This document shows, one piece after another, positions 23,356-34,376 of a stretch of 64,000 nucleotides of DNA. Under the pieces are notes generated by a model. It was given only the letters and a program-made list of their open reading frames with translations. It was not told where the DNA came from and did no database searches. Position numbers and translations under genes: made by a program. Source of the DNA: Chrysaora quinquecirrha. Lineage: Eukaryota > Cnidaria > Scyphozoa > Semaeostomeae > Pelagiidae. Where the stretch lies: assembly GCA_014526335.1 (NCBI GenBank), contig JACTAT010000285.1, positions 225,297-289,296 of the forward strand, written 5' to 3'. Position 1 is the stretch's first letter; each line of letters opens with the position of its first letter.

Positions 23356-24530
23356 CACTGGCCCACCTCTAGCTCCAACTAATGATACTGACATTTATTC
23401 AGCCGAACGTCTCGTCGTACTATTTCACTTATATCACCAGAGATCTTGTAAGCATTCTATGCATTCTTCTACCAAACCTCTTATTACTCATAACGCTACC
23501 GTCCTGCAGCCTTATGTTGCTCGCACAAAGTTTCGTATATGGATGTGTACGGCCTATGCAGCCACTTTCTATTGCAAAGAAGATTTCTTAGGTCGCAAAG
23601 CACGTCATCGATCAACTCGGCCTCTTCCTGTACCCCATCAGACTTGCCATCAGGCTGTAGAGCACCATACTTCTCCATTGGGTAGACTGTTTGCCGCTTC
23701 GGCTACCCAATTCTGTACTACCTCTCCAGATCGATACATTTGCCATTGGATGCATACTCTTCAAAAAACATTTAACCATTTCGTACTTACATCCTATGAT
23801 GCTCTTCTTATTGGTGATGACCCCTTTCAACAGGTCACCACCAAACACTGTCGCTAGGATCAGTTTGCTTGCATCCCATCCGAATTGCCCACTGCTCATC
23901 TGGTTTGGTTGAAGGTTGAACATGATTCCCAACCTTTCCGTCCTATGGGTCTTTACCATATACAGCAGCATTCCAGTTCTTGGTATTGTTGTCAATCCTG
24001 CTCTTGGTATTGGAGGTGCCGTTCAAATTGTTTCTAAAGATGGCATACTCCTGCAACTCGACAATGGATACTTATGCCAACTTCATAGTAACACTACTTC
24101 TTCCCATACCCCATTTTATTCACAGGCCCGTAGTCTCCTTAAAAATGCAAAACCCTTGGTTCAAACTGATTTATTGGAAGCTCATATTACCGTTGCCTTG
24201 GAAATGCAAGGCATAGCCATGATTACTTCCTGGAACAAATCTGTTATCAACAATTACAACTCCACCATATCATTCAATGGATGATTCAAACCTTCCCAGA
24301 TAACAGTGCACAATGGGTTCATCCCACCCTTGGCCATCATATCAATATTCTTGGCGATGGAATCCTTATTTGTCAATGTGCTACTCTTTTAGATCCTCAA
24401 ATTCATTGGAATCGCTCTATTGGTAACACATGTTATCGCAATTTTCCGGTATTCCTTCCCAGTCATTCTTCCCACCTCCATCTTCCATTTACTCAATCTC
24501 GATTTCTCAATCTCCCAATATGACAACTAA
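23355..24530 (+). pseudogene. retroelement 3' region with broken downstream ORF(s), possibly env-like
   Basis: Directly after the integrase tail, three overlapping open frames (23321-23857, 23916-24284, 24281-24523) appear to be pieces of one longer reading frame separated by shifts. They are Cys/His-rich and contain several N-x-S/T sites, which is compatible with an envelope-like glycoprotein remnant. No fusion motif or clear transmembrane anchor could be confirmed. An alternative is non-coding retroelement 3' sequence. Confidence 0.35.
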
Positions 24531-24739
24531 CTCCCCTATCTGCTTCTATTTCTTGCAAGGATCGCCCTCCTGTTACTCTTATTCAGGGTACTGACAATCA
24601 ATTGAAAAAGGAAAGACCACTTAACTGGCTGCTGCATGTAGAAGTCTTTCTTGCGGCAAAGAGATAAATATAAAACCAAGCAGGAACACCGCGACGCAGA
24701 AAACAAAAGATAAACTATGGTTTCAAATTAAAATATTTT
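24531..24739. other. junction between gypsy-like and Penelope-like relics
   Basis: No coding or terminal repeat signature was found in this short junction. Confidence 0.3.
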
Positions 24740-24747
24740 TTAAAAAC

Positions 24748-24782
24748 TAATATTTCGCCCTGCCAAGCAGGGCTTCTTCAGA
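24748..24782 (-). ncRNA. hammerhead-like hairpin in Penelope 3' region
   Basis: On the minus strand CTGAAGA is followed by a 7-bp perfect stem (GCCCTGC/GCAGGGC) and then GAAA. This is the order of the conserved hammerhead core (CUGANGA, stem II, GAAA). Hammerhead motifs are known from Penelope-like elements. I could not identify convincing stems I and III or a cleavage triplet, so activity is doubtful. Confidence 0.35.
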
Positions 24783-25091
24783 GTGTGAAAGAATTGAAAA
24801 AATTTTAACAGTATATACAAGTAATTATTTTGAATTATGGTTGGTGAAATCTCATTGGTGGTATGTTTGATGCTTCGCAGTGGCAAGGTGTGGTGTGTAA
24901 CATGTGCATGTTATTGTAGTGAGGACGTGAATATGGTAATAATAATAACGGTGAAATGATAATAAAATCAATAATTATAGAAAATTGTTTTATTAATGAA
25001 AAACGAAAAAAGAAAAGATAATCTCCTTATTTATTATAATAGTAATAAGGGTAAAAATAGTTAGGTAGTGGGAAGAAGAGGTTAGAGTGGG

Positions 25092-25943
25092 TTAGCGGTC
25101 AGTGGTCCTGTTTAGTCCGTTAGGTGCGAGAGTGTTAGCCAGGGCAATGAAATATTGTTCTTTGGCTCTTCTAACACTCTCCCATTTGTTATCAAGTTGT
25201 AGGATGGGTAGAATTTGTAGGTCGTCAACTGTGTGCCCGGGTTTACAGAAGTGATCTGCAACCCCGGATTTGTCATGTTTTTTGTTGATAATGTCCCTGC
25301 GGTGCTTGTTGAGTCGGTCTCGTAGTCGTCTTCCTGTCTGTCCGATGTACTGGCAGTTCTTGTCCCTGTTCTGTTGGCACTGCAGGCATTGTATGACGTG
25401 AATAACATTGGTCGAGTTACAATCCAGTCGCTGTTTGATGTTGAATGTTTTGTCTGTGTTGTCACGTATGTGCGTACATGTGTAGCAGTTGTGTTTGGAC
25501 GAGCATTAGTGTACGCCTTTGGGATCGTTGGTTGCGTCATTTTTTATCTTCGCACGTACCAGGTGATCTCTTAGGCTTTTCGTCCTTCTGTAGCTCAGTA
25601 CTGGTGGTTGGGGGAAAGCTTCTTTGCAGTCTTCAGAGTTCTGTAATGAAGTGTAATGTTTTGTTAGTATTTGACCCAATTGAGGTAACCCTGGATGGTA
25701 GGTTACCACAAAAGGAGTCCTGTTGTTCTGTTGCCTGTTTTTAGTCTTTAAGCTGTCTTGTCTGGTAATACGAGAAGCTTTCCGTATTTCGTTTCGTACA
25801 TGTTTACGTCTGTAGCCTCTGTTGGTAAGGTACGTAAGCAGTTCAGTAGTTCGTTTTGTAAGGGTCGTGTTGTCTGAACAGATGCGTCGCAGGCGTAAAG
25901 CAAGACTGAATGGTATGGAGTTCTTGGTGTGTTTGGGATGCAC
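25092..25943 (-). pseudogene. Penelope RT thumb and GIY-YIG endonuclease, one in-frame stop
   Basis: The first part (25943-25509) is the RT C-terminus with RLRRICSD and RGYRRKHVRNEI. After an in-frame TAA (25508-25506) the frame continues with a Cys-rich CxxC-type patch (HNCYTCTHI). The GIY-YIG core follows: VIHVIQCLQC, CQYIGQTGRRLRDRLNKHR (Tyr, Gly, catalytic Arg) and later the Glu-containing WESVRRAKEQYFI. The endonuclease nicks target DNA for priming. This assignment is firm; only the single stop indicates inactivation. Confidence 0.75.
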
Positions 25944-26331
25944 AGAAGAATGGAGAAGATATATTCATGGGTATCAGTGGGTTTGATGTAAGTAGTAGAG
26001 ATAGGGTCACGAGCAAATTCCAGATTTTTGTGCGAATAATTTTGAAAATTTTTTGGGGGTATAGGGTCGAGAGGTCAAATGAAGTAAAGGTTGAGGGGCT
26101 AGATATGTTTGTCAATTTTTTATAGAATAGATGGAACTAAAGAAATTTTTTTAAAGATTATAAATAATTATAATGAAGAATAATAAGAGAAAGTAAAAAA
26201 ATGAGAAGTAAGTATTCACTTATTCATTTACAAAAAAGAATACCAGAGTCAAATTGACTTTTATAAGCCATAATAGACATGTGAGCAATGGTGGGTTTTA
26301 TAGAAATAGTATTCATGGCGGAGTACTAAAT

Positions 26332-26619
26332 ATGCACGATCCACTTTCAGGAGGCGGATTGTTTTCAACTATTAAAAATGCTGGTTCTAAACTGATAACA
26401 AAAGTAGCTGCAAAAGAATTGCTTAAAAAGGCAAAAGCAAAAGCAGCAGGAGTGTTGAAAACAGCTGTTGCCAATGCTCCAAAAGAAATTCAAAAACTGA
26501 AAAGAAAAGCTGTAAATAAAATGATCGAGGGTGCACCTCTGTTAAAAAAAATACAACATTTGGTAAAGAAATGCAAAAATAAAGAAAGCGGCAGTAGGTG
26601 GAAAAGATTTGAGATTTGA
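26332..26619 (+). CDS. basic minor virion-like protein
   Basis: The frame is open upstream, but 26332 is the first in-frame ATG. The protein starts MHDPLSGGGLFSTIKNAG and continues as a Lys/Ala-rich amphipathic helix. A glycine-rich start followed by a basic amphipathic helix resembles adenovirus pVI/pX-type minor proteins, which are processed by the adenain-like protease. The resemblance is compositional. It lies first in the block, ahead of the capsid gene. Confidence 0.5.
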   Translation: MHDPLSGGGLFSTIKNAGSKLITKVAAKELLKKAKAKAAGVLKTAVANAPKEIQKLKRKAVNKMIEGAPLLKKIQHLVKKCKNKESGSRWKRFEI

Positions 26620-27044
26620 GTAAAAATCAATAATTGAAAAGTTTAAAGCCATTTTCCAAAGAGAATTTAGAAGGTGATAAGCCCAAACCTTCAATTCCAC
26701 TAGCTCCTGGTCCTGTTTTGTCATAAAAAATTTCTAGAAAATTGGCAGAAGGTACAAAAAGTAAGATAAAAAAAGAGCATTAAAAGCGGAAATAAGAAAA
26801 AGAACAACAAAGAGAAAAGAGAGATGAAGAATGCAGCAAAGAAGTTTAAAACAAGCTTCAAAACATTTGAGATTAGAAGATAGAAGATATTTAAGAAATA
26901 AATTAAAATATAATATGCTTTTTTAAATATGTATTTTTTTAAATATTTTATATTTTTTTGGGTAATAGAATATATATTAGAGATAATTTATGTAGATCAA
27001 CATTTGACGCATTTATTGAAGAGTGATTTCTTAAACGATAAGTT
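26620..27044 (+). other. decayed small ORFs and AT-rich leader
   Basis: 26640-26730 encodes KENLEGDKPKPSIPLAPGP before a stop. Lys/Arg-rich fragments with several stops follow, then 120 bp of almost pure AT before the capsid gene. Probably a decayed small gene and the promoter of the next one. Confidence 0.35.
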
Positions 27045-28413
27045 ATGGAATTACCTGGAGCGATACCTGATCAAATTACTGATATTAGGACATCAGCTCA
27101 ATATGCAGCTGATGTTGAGCAAAGATTTGAATATGATCATAAAGAAATATTAGAAAATCTTATTCAGCATTATGGTACTTCTGTCATTGTTCCGACAATT
27201 CCTGTGCCGGGTCGAAGCCAAAATAATATTGATTTTTTTTTGCGACCTCAAGCTGGACTTTTTTATGATTTGTCAAGAAGTCAAGTTTACATGGAAGTAC
27301 AGTTGAGATATAACGGAGGGGACATTCCTGATGCTAAAAAAGATCTGTTTGTACCTCACGACAATGTATCGCATAGTATGTTTAAGAATATAAATTACAT
27401 ACAATTACAATTTGATTGGGAGAGGAAAAGATGCATTGGGTCATGAATTGCAATTTCGGGATGGTTTTTATTTTGATCCAAATATTAATCTGAACAATAC
27501 TGCAACTGACAACGTTCTTGATGAGTATCGGATTACAAGAACTACTGGTGAGAATCCAAAAATCACGAATGCGAATACTGGTGCTGTTCTAAGAAATGCC
27601 TTATTTAGAGATAATCAAGTGAAGAAATTTTATTTCACTCCGATTTTGGCTACTTGGAATAATGGTCAGTTTCGAGATGGAGGAAAATCTTTTCACTTGC
27701 AATTGCAGAGAGTGGACAGTGCAATGTCGGTCATGTGTCCAGATGCTGAGAAGGGTAAATTTTCTTATGATATCAAAAAGATCGAACTGCGCTTGAAAAC
27801 TTTGATTCCAGCAACAGAGAAATTAAAAGAGTACATTAATCTCTATAATATGAATGAAGCTACTCAAACATATCAACTGCAAAGATACAGAGTTATGAAT
27901 TATTATCCGCAAGATGAAAAGCTGACCAATATCCATATACAAAATTTGTATAATGGAAGTATACCTGATATGGTGATCGTAACTTTCAGAAGTCGAGCTT
28001 ATACTGCGGGAAGCACTCAAGTGAATCCTTTCAGTTATAAGCACATTCCAGGAGATAAATTCAGTTTGCAAGTTTTTAGCAATCATGAATCTCGAGCTAG
28101 CGCTGCAGAATATGTTGATAGAGAATCATCATTGAATGGAATCTATGATTTATTTCAATGATCAAGCAATATGTTTGATGCTGATCAATATTTGACGAAA
28201 AATGGGTATGCATTATATCCATTTCAGTTAACAACAACCAGATATAAAAAAGATGGAAGTAAAAATGTTGATAGTCGTACTGGTCAAGTTGAGTTGAAAT
28301 TAACTTTAAATACAGAATTTACTGAAAAATATATAATAACATGCACTGGCATATTCAGTTGTCATATGGAGATTGTTGCTGGTGGTGGCACTGTGTTGGA
28401 TTATATTCCATAA
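27045..28413 (+). pseudogene. Polinton capsid-family protein (F54H12.2-like), broken
   Basis: Two frames join into about 455 residues. The first (27045-27440) contains VVPTIPVPGRSQNNIDFFL and FLRPQAGLFYDLSRSQVYM. The second (from about 27412) carries FRDGFYFDPN, FYFTPILATWN, IELRLKTLIPATEKL, then an in-frame TGA (28159-28161) and NGYALYPFQLTTTRY...VELKLTLNTEF. This order matches the F54H12.2-like proteins of Mavericks, which belong to the jelly-roll capsid proteins of the group. Whether it is the major or the penton protein cannot be decided here. One frameshift near 27420 and one nonsense codon inactivate it. Confidence 0.65.
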
Positions 28414-28859
28414 TGCAAGGCTATGAAATACAAGAGATTTGTAAAGAAAGAGATGATGATATAAAAAGAAGTTTTAAGGGTATATTAGCTAAGGATGATA
28501 TAAGATAACAAGTTGATTTACATGAAGATTTGTTAATAAAGCTATATGAAGAAGAAGGACCTTTTTTGTTTCCTGCTTCATTTATTTTGAATACTGGTAC
28601 TTATGAAGAAAGAGGGAAACACTGGCAGGCAGTTTATTTTGATGTTGATGGAAATTGTTTCTATTTTGATTCATATGGTCACAAAGCTAAAAGATTGTAT
28701 CTGAAATGGTGCGAGAAAATAAATAAGTTTCACAAGCGTCGTTTTAAGCTTCACCATTTATCTAGAGAAATTCAAGCATTTAACACAAGAGTATGTGGGG
28801 AATATTGCATATATTTTCTACATGAGATTAACAGCATAAAAAACCCATTAGACATTTAG
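28413..28859 (+). pseudogene. adenain-like maturation protease, one in-frame stop
   Basis: The ATG at 28413 overlaps the stop of the capsid gene. The first 31 codons end at TAA (28506-28508), after which the same frame continues without break. Catalytic residues of C5-type cysteine proteases are all visible: His in ERGKHWQAV, Asp in FYFDSYG, Gln in EIQAFN and Cys in RVCGEYC, with the Gln-Cys spacing of seven seen in adenain. The enzyme would cleave capsid precursors during particle maturation. The stop corresponds to a CAA-to-TAA change. Confidence 0.8.
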
Positions 28860-28983
28860 TGAGAGATTGGGTAAAAAAAAATTTAATTATTATAAAATAA
28901 AAAGTTTATATAATGATAGAAAAGAATGAAATAGTTGCTAGTATTATTTTTTCTTTATGTGTGTGTGACTGCGAAAAAGCACA

Positions 28984-29274
28984 ATGGCGAAAAGAAAACA
29001 ACGTAAAAAGAAAAAGCTATATAAGTTAAAAAGAGTTGGATTATTTGATAATATCCAACATTGGATTCTTAAAACAGCTGCGAAAATGACTCTGATACCT
29101 CGTTTGCAAAAAAATTTAAAGCCTATGGTTAAAATGAAGGGAGAAAAAAAAATTTAGCATTTACAGTTTGTTCCGAGAGAATATTGGAGAGCTGCTGGTG
29201 CATCAAAAAAAAAATTAGATAAATTTATATATGCCAATGATCTTATAAAGAAAGGACTGATAAAAAGGAAATAA
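28984..29274 (+). pseudogene. small basic protein, one in-frame stop
   Basis: MAKRKQRKKKKLYKLKRVG begins a very basic 57-residue frame that ends at TAG (29155-29157). The same frame then continues with FVPREYWRAAGASKKKLDKF to a TAA at 29272. The Lys/Arg content suggests a DNA-binding virion component. It is not assignable to a family. Confidence 0.5.
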
Positions 29275-29356
29275 GCCTTTTTTTGAATTAGTTAAGTTAA
29301 TAAAAAAGACTACATGACAGAGCTTACTATTATTATTGTATGAAAATTTAAAAATA

Positions 29357-29511
29357 ATGGCTTCTTTAGCAGCAAGCGTTGTAGCTTCTATTTTGATTGA
29401 TGATATGTTAAAGGATGATGGGGGAAAAGAAGTAGATGATATGATGGGGAAGGCTATAAATTTAAAGGGCGGTTTTTTCAACGTCATTTATTTAAGATGG
29501 GTTCGGCATTA
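29357..29511 (+). CDS. small hypothetical protein, 51 codons
   Basis: ATG at 29357 opens an uninterrupted frame with an alanine-rich start (MASLAASVVASILIDDM) and a Gly-Gly-Phe-Phe segment before the stop at 29509. The next gene overlaps its end. Function unknown; small hydrophobic proteins of this kind occur next to minor capsid genes. Confidence 0.35.
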
Positions 29512-29793
29512 GCAAGAGCGGCGGTAAGAGCTGGTGTTCAACAGGCAGTATGAAAAGGTGGACAGATTGCCGTTAGAAATTTAACTAAACAAGGCTTAAA
29601 AAAGTTAGCAATAAAAGGTGCAAAGACTGCGGCAAAAGCTGGAGTAGCGGCTGGATTGGGATTTGCTAGTGATGCAGCATTGAAAAAAATAAATGGTAAA
29701 GGCTATAGTAGAGCACATCAAAATATCAAAAAGAAAAGGAAGAAGAAATACACTAAAATAAAGAGACTACAACTACTAAACAAATACTACTAA
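29497..29793 (+). pseudogene. Ala/Lys-rich minor protein, one in-frame stop
   Basis: MGSALARAAVRAGVQQAV is followed by TGA (29551-29553). The same frame then continues with repeated basic-hydrophobic helix (GLKKLAIKGAKTAAKAGVA) and a Lys/Arg-rich tail. The composition resembles core or pX-like proteins. The stop is one C-to-T change from an Arg codon. Confidence 0.45.
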
Positions 29794-29872
29794 TATGATA
29801 ATATGATATTATGATATTTTAGAAAAGATACATTTGATGAAATACTCAAATTATAAAAAAAGTATTCTATTT

Positions 29873-30262
29873 TTATTTTCCTTCTTTCATTAGTTTTATT
29901 TGTGTTGTTAACCATTCAATATACTCTGTATTTGGAATATCGCCCCAACGCACACCGGCATGTTCAGCATCTAATTCATCATTTGAAAAATTAAAATTAT
30001 GCAATTGATCTAAATTCGGTAATCTTTCTATATCTTGTTCAACATTCAAGTTTAAGTAGTCCATTTTATTTTTTAACTCTTCATGTTTTTTAGAATATAA
30101 GTTATAATCATGTAATGAAAAGTATGTACAAGTTCCCCAAACATCATTTTTAATTTGACGTAATTCATTATTCAACATTCTTTGAAGTTTTTGTTTCATC
30201 CATATTCTTTCTTTTCCAAAGACAAATAATCGCTTTTTATCTCTGTAATTCATTTCTTTCAT
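29873..30262 (-). CDS. hypothetical protein downstream of polymerase B
   Basis: A 129-residue intact frame on the strand of the polymerase, starting MKEMNYRDKKRLFVFG and ending LTTQIKLMKEGK. It begins 12 bp after the polymerase stop (30274). It is predicted helical with a central Tyr-rich segment. No family recognised; it may be a separate late-transcribed gene or a detached polymerase tail. Confidence 0.5.
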   Translation of the reverse strand: MKEMNYRDKKRLFVFGKERIWMKQKLQRMLNNELRQIKNDVWGTCTYFSLHDYNLYSKKHEELKNKMDYLNLNVEQDIERLPNLDQLHNFNFSNDELDAEHAGVRWGDIPNTEYIEWLTTQIKLMKEGK

Positions 30263-30273
30263 TAATAATTTAT

Positions 30274-33200
30274 TTAAATGTCTAAAGGCACTGTACTTGT
30301 TCCATCTTCCAATACTATGCGCTTACAATAAAAATGAGTTAAAGCTCTTTTTTCTTGCTCATACTGGATAATACTTGAATGTTTTCTTTTTAACCCGTGA
30401 TTAGTTGCATTTATAGTTGTTTTATTGTCCAAACTATCTTTATATAGTTCAAAAGGATTTTTTCCATCAAATTGTTTTTTTTTTTGAATACCTTTCATGC
30501 TGAATTTATATTCATTAGTTTTCCTGTTTTGAACGATATAAGTTTTACTATTTAGGCTAATCATTTCAGTTCCTTCAAATTCCAGTTTGAATTTTCCAGG
30601 CGTTCTTTTGCCGAATTTTGCTGAAGGAGTAATGAAAAATTCTTGTTTTAATTTATCATAGACTCCATTTTTTTTTAATTCAGGCTTCACATTATCTTCA
30701 AATGATTTACTATTTTTAAAACATATGTACAAACTGTCGGTATCCATTTCGCATAATTTGAACGAGCCAGGAATGAACACAACTTTATCATGATAACATT
30801 GGAGCATGATAACATTGGAGCATTCTAAGTTTTGCATAACAGAATACATTCCAGCCGATGTAGTGTGCTTGATTTTCTTTTATTATTCGTTTTGGTGAAA
30901 TGACTTCAATTACTCCATGCTTCATTAATTGACCTTTTAGTACTTCACCAATATTAAAGCGTCAAACTCATAAACTGTTCTATGTAGTTCATCAACAGCA
31001 TCGACATATATATGCTTTATATCTGGAAAGTTTTCAAAGAACTCTTGTTTCTCTGTTATAGAAATGCAAAATAGATACTCACGCTTAAAATATAATTTTG
31101 AGTCGGCATCTTGATTGAGAGAAATTTCTTCTATCCAATCTAGATATTCATCTGCAATTCTGCTTTTGCATGCAGCTAAAAAAAAAATAGAAAAAATAAG
31201 CAATTTGGAGATATATAAAATATAATAGTATTTCATTTCTTTTCAAAAAAAATTTTATTACCTTTAGGAGCTTCCTCTTGATATAATACATTTGATTCAG
31301 GATTTTGTAGCTTCCAAATAGTTGCTTTTCCTGTAGGCATTAACTGACATAGATAATTTAGATAAAGAGCAGCGCAATCATGCCCTTCTATTAAACCATG
31401 CCTATCAAATATAATTGACGGTCTTCCAACTATGTGCTTCTTATAAAAATCAATAGACCATTTGTCTTCAACATACATAAGCTTAGCCAGCTTATTTGAT
31501 TTGTGCATGATTTTATTCGCTAGTGAAGGTAGGCTTATTCCATCTAAAGTCAAATCAATATCATATCGATGAAATTATGTTGAATTAATTTCTTTCTCGG
31601 GTAACAAACCCCTAAATGAAATTACCCTGTCGCCCAATGCTAGGAAAAGCAAATTGCCTCCTCAGATTAAAACCAATTTCTAATATTGCCTCATTAGATT
31701 TTCTAATATGGTTGTGTTCTCTCATCATAGGAAGCTTTGTTGGGCTTTCAGTGCATCAGCCATTAACCAAAGCCACCTACCTAAGCAACTGGGAGGGAAT
31801 GGACCCGAAAAATATCATTTTTCTCGCCTTGACTGATGCACTTGTCACACCACAAGCCACCAGATCTCAAAAGAGGAGATGGAAAGTGGCATGAATTCTT
31901 TTCGAACCTCACCACAAACACCACAAACAGAACTAAAGGGAGGGAGGGTGGGAAAGACTTGAACTTATTGAACTACTTTCCAAATTGGAAAATTTGAAGT
32001 AGGACGAAGCACATAACATCGCTTTTAATACTAATACAACATAATTTGCTTAGGCGTGCATAAAAGAATCACTATATTTGAATACGTGTATCTCGTAAAA
32101 GACCCGTCCCATGTGAGTAGGACATGAAAGGGAAACTAAACTTCTGAACACACATTGTGAGGGAAAACCATTCCATATGGGCATACTACAGAATTCTTTA
32201 ATCACCAAGCACAACCTACAATTTAAATAAGCGAGCAACAACGCAAATTCAAACCCATTTCATGTAACCAAGTGCCACGAACTCCCTCGAGAAATTAACT
32301 CTGATAGAAAAATTGCATTTTTTATCAGCATTAAACTCTTATTGCATCTTTAAAAGGAATGACATCTCTGCAATCGTACCATTCGAGATAATGCCCTATT
32401 GTTTTCCAGCCTTCATTTCTCCATAGATTTTTTAAGTTGTCATAATTTTCCATTCCAGTCAAAGGTTTTTTCTTCCATCTAAAACGTTTTAAAGCTTCTT
32501 GTTCCAATTTCTTGTATGCTATAGCTAGAATAGTTTTAATCTTTTTTAATACAAGTTAATTCTTGTTCAAATTTGCTATACTGGATTTCTAAAGTATTTT
32601 GATTTTGTTGTAAGGAACTAACAAAACTATCATATGGCGGCAAACCGTCAATATATAATTTATCATATGAATCAAGATATTCATATGGAAAAAATGATTT
32701 CTCAATTTGACCGTTAGTAAACGATTTGATAAATGTATCGAGATTGTAACCAGCCGCCAGAAAATTTGAAATGTCAACAAATCTTAATCGCCTTGTCAAA
32801 ATAAATTGTTCATATCGATGTGGAAAAGAAGCATTGCAATCAAATGTAAAATCAAAATCAATTGATTTATATTTAGTTCCATTTTTTATTGCTCTAGGCT
32901 GCCAACCCTTTTTTTTAACATTTCAGGAAATAACCAGCTTGCTATTAATGGTAAATCATATCCACTGCTGTTGAAACCGAAAATAGATAATGTAACACAC
33001 TCATTGAATAGCTTTTGATATGCTTCAAAATGTGTAGAGTATGTCTTTAACACTGCCATCATGCGATATCTTAATGCTTTAATCAATTTGGTTCTCAAGT
33101 TCTGGATTATTTTCATTTTCGTTAATAAAGTCTGTTAAAATTTCCTCGTCTTCATCATCAACAAAAACTTCATGTTCGTAAATTTCTTCAAAATCATATT

Positions 33201-33708
33201 CTGGAGAGGAGGACAATATAAGATCTTCTATAGTATACCAAGCTGCATCATCTTCTTTTTCTAAAAGTTCAGTAACATCTATATTTCTCAATGTAAATAT
33301 TGAGATACATTGCTCTTTAGTTAATTCTTTCATTATTTTATCGTTAATGCCAACAAAATCTTCATTGGACATGTATTTTAATTCCTCAAAATGATAAAAT
33401 ACTTTGTCTTCAGCAAGTAATACAAGTTTCTTATCGAAGAAGAAATGTTTAATTTCATCTAGTAAAGCACTGTGTTTTGCAAAGCTAGTTTTTGATTTTT
33501 GAACTTGTAATTCTAAGAGCTGCTGGACCAATTTAGGGACTAATTTATCAGGATCTTCATTCAGTTGGAATATTGCAGAATTAGCTTCATTTTCTTCGTT
33601 AAATCTTTTGCTCAAAGCAAATGAAACTGGTATTTGAATTCTAAAGTAATCTTCTTGACCTGTCAATACTTGTTTTGCTATAAAATCTCGTTCTAATGTA
33701 ACATTAAC
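30274..33708 (-). pseudogene. Polinton-type family B DNA polymerase, heavily broken
   Basis: Pieces on the minus strand follow polymerase order. First is an acidic N-terminal region (33708-33079). Then come exonuclease II GFNSSGYDLPLI (about 32970), FFPYEYLDSYDKL, exonuclease III YLEWYDCRDV (about 32400), motif A HDCAALYLNYLCQLMPTG (about 31370) and the catalytic MDTDSLY (about 30740). Frame shifts occur near 33085, 32915, 32540, 31560, 31240 and 30850. A 706-bp insertion splits the gene at 31589-32294. The region expected to hold motif B (KxxxNSxYG) seems to be missing between 30,850 and 31,230. The enzyme would replicate the element by protein priming. Confidence 0.8.
31585..32298. mobile_element. 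706-bp TTAA-flanked insertion in polymerase gene
   Basis: Polymerase homology stops at 31585 and resumes after 32298, and both borders are TTAA. Excision with one TTAA rejoins the polymerase sequence around FFYQS and FNIIS. The ends start TTTCT and finish AGAAA, a weak inverted repeat. No transposase is present, so it would be a non-autonomous element using TTAA targets, as piggyBac-like elements do. The 92-codon open frame inside is not recognised. Confidence 0.6.
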
Positions 33709-33710
33709 AT

Positions 33711-34085
33711 TACCATACCTCTACAAGGGTTTCTATTGTAACTATGTTGGGACTTAAGATGTTGCAATGAAACTTGGCAAGTATACACAGTCTGATAAGC
33801 TGAAAAAGAAAGGATGCAGACCCCTCCGGAAAAATGCCCCCTTATTCTATTTTTAGACTGGGGTACTCGGTACCATACCTCTACAAGCATGTCAATTGTA
33901 ACTATGTTGGGAATTACGATATTGCAATGAAACTTGGCAAGAATGCACAGTTTGATACGCTAATAAAGATAGAATACAGAACCCCTTTGAAAAAGTGTCC
34001 CCAGTTCTATTTTGAGACTAGGAGACTCGGTTCCATACCCCTCTCAAAACGTTTCAATTATAACTGTGATATACTACGTTAAGAG
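33711..34085 (+). repeat. tandem array, about 160-bp units, left inverted arm
   Basis: Units starting CCATACCTCTACAAG recur near 33713, 33874 and 34034. Each also contains AACTATGTTGGGA, CAATGAAACTTGGCAAG and ATTCTATTTTTAGACTGGGG. The same unit occurs in opposite orientation at 42970-43540. The array interrupts the 5' end of the polymerase gene. Confidence 0.8.
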
Positions 34086-34200
34086 ATTACACTAGGAACA
34101 TTCCTCGTATCTATATGCTTCAATGCTGCGTCAGTCTGGCATACCTACTTTCAAGCATCTCTATTTCAATAACTATTAATTAGATGTTTCCACAAGTTGA

Positions 34201-34376
34201 TACAACAATAAGTGGGATCCGAACTTGGGCTGCATGACCAGAGAGCCAACGACGTTTCCGCTGCGCTATAGAGCTCAATGAAATCGCCGAGTAACTCTCC
34301 AAGTCATACAGCCAAAGGCTCTCATCCCGTCTGACGATTTTTGTTTGCGCTATGTCGAGCCTTCTTCAGCACCATA
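34201..34376 (-). mobile_element. SINE-like element with tRNA-type A and B boxes
   Basis: On the minus strand TATAGCGCAGCGGA resembles a pol III A box and AGTTCGGATCC a B box, spaced as in tRNA genes (about 34275 to 34212). The T-stem does not pair, so it is not a functional tRNA. The upstream side (34376-34290) contains CTGAAGAAGGCTCGACATAG and a CTGACGA motif on the opposite strand, similar to Penelope 3' sequences. The piece may be a chimeric SINE or a Penelope tail. Confidence 0.4.

Larger units (their letters stand above)
24740..26120 (-). mobile_element. Penelope-like element, 3' half
   Basis: The minus strand encodes the end of a Penelope-type reverse transcriptase (KPTDTHEYIF near 25990, then SLALRLRRICSD). 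A linker and a GIY-YIG endonuclease follow. The 3' side carries a perfect hairpin (24748-24782). The 5' part of the reverse transcriptase, including the catalytic motifs, is absent, as is usual for truncated copies. Confidence 0.75.
26200..33710. mobile_element. Polinton/Maverick (adintovirus-like) relic, part 1
   Basis: Rightward genes for basic minor proteins, a capsid-family protein and an adenain-like protease are followed by a leftward DNA polymerase B. This set is diagnostic for Polinton-like virus-transposons. Almost every gene has a stop or frameshift. Terminal inverted repeats were not found: the left side abuts the Penelope relic and the right side is cut within the 5' end of the polymerase gene by a tandem-repeat array. 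Confidence 0.8.

Noticed and set aside
31616..31894. 92-codon plus-strand open frame inside the polymerase gene
   Set aside because: It lies entirely in the TTAA-flanked insertion and has no recognisable protein feature.
34201..34276. A tRNA gene on the minus strand
   Set aside because: A and B boxes are present, but the T-stem does not pair and no clean cloverleaf forms. SINE-like origin is more likely.
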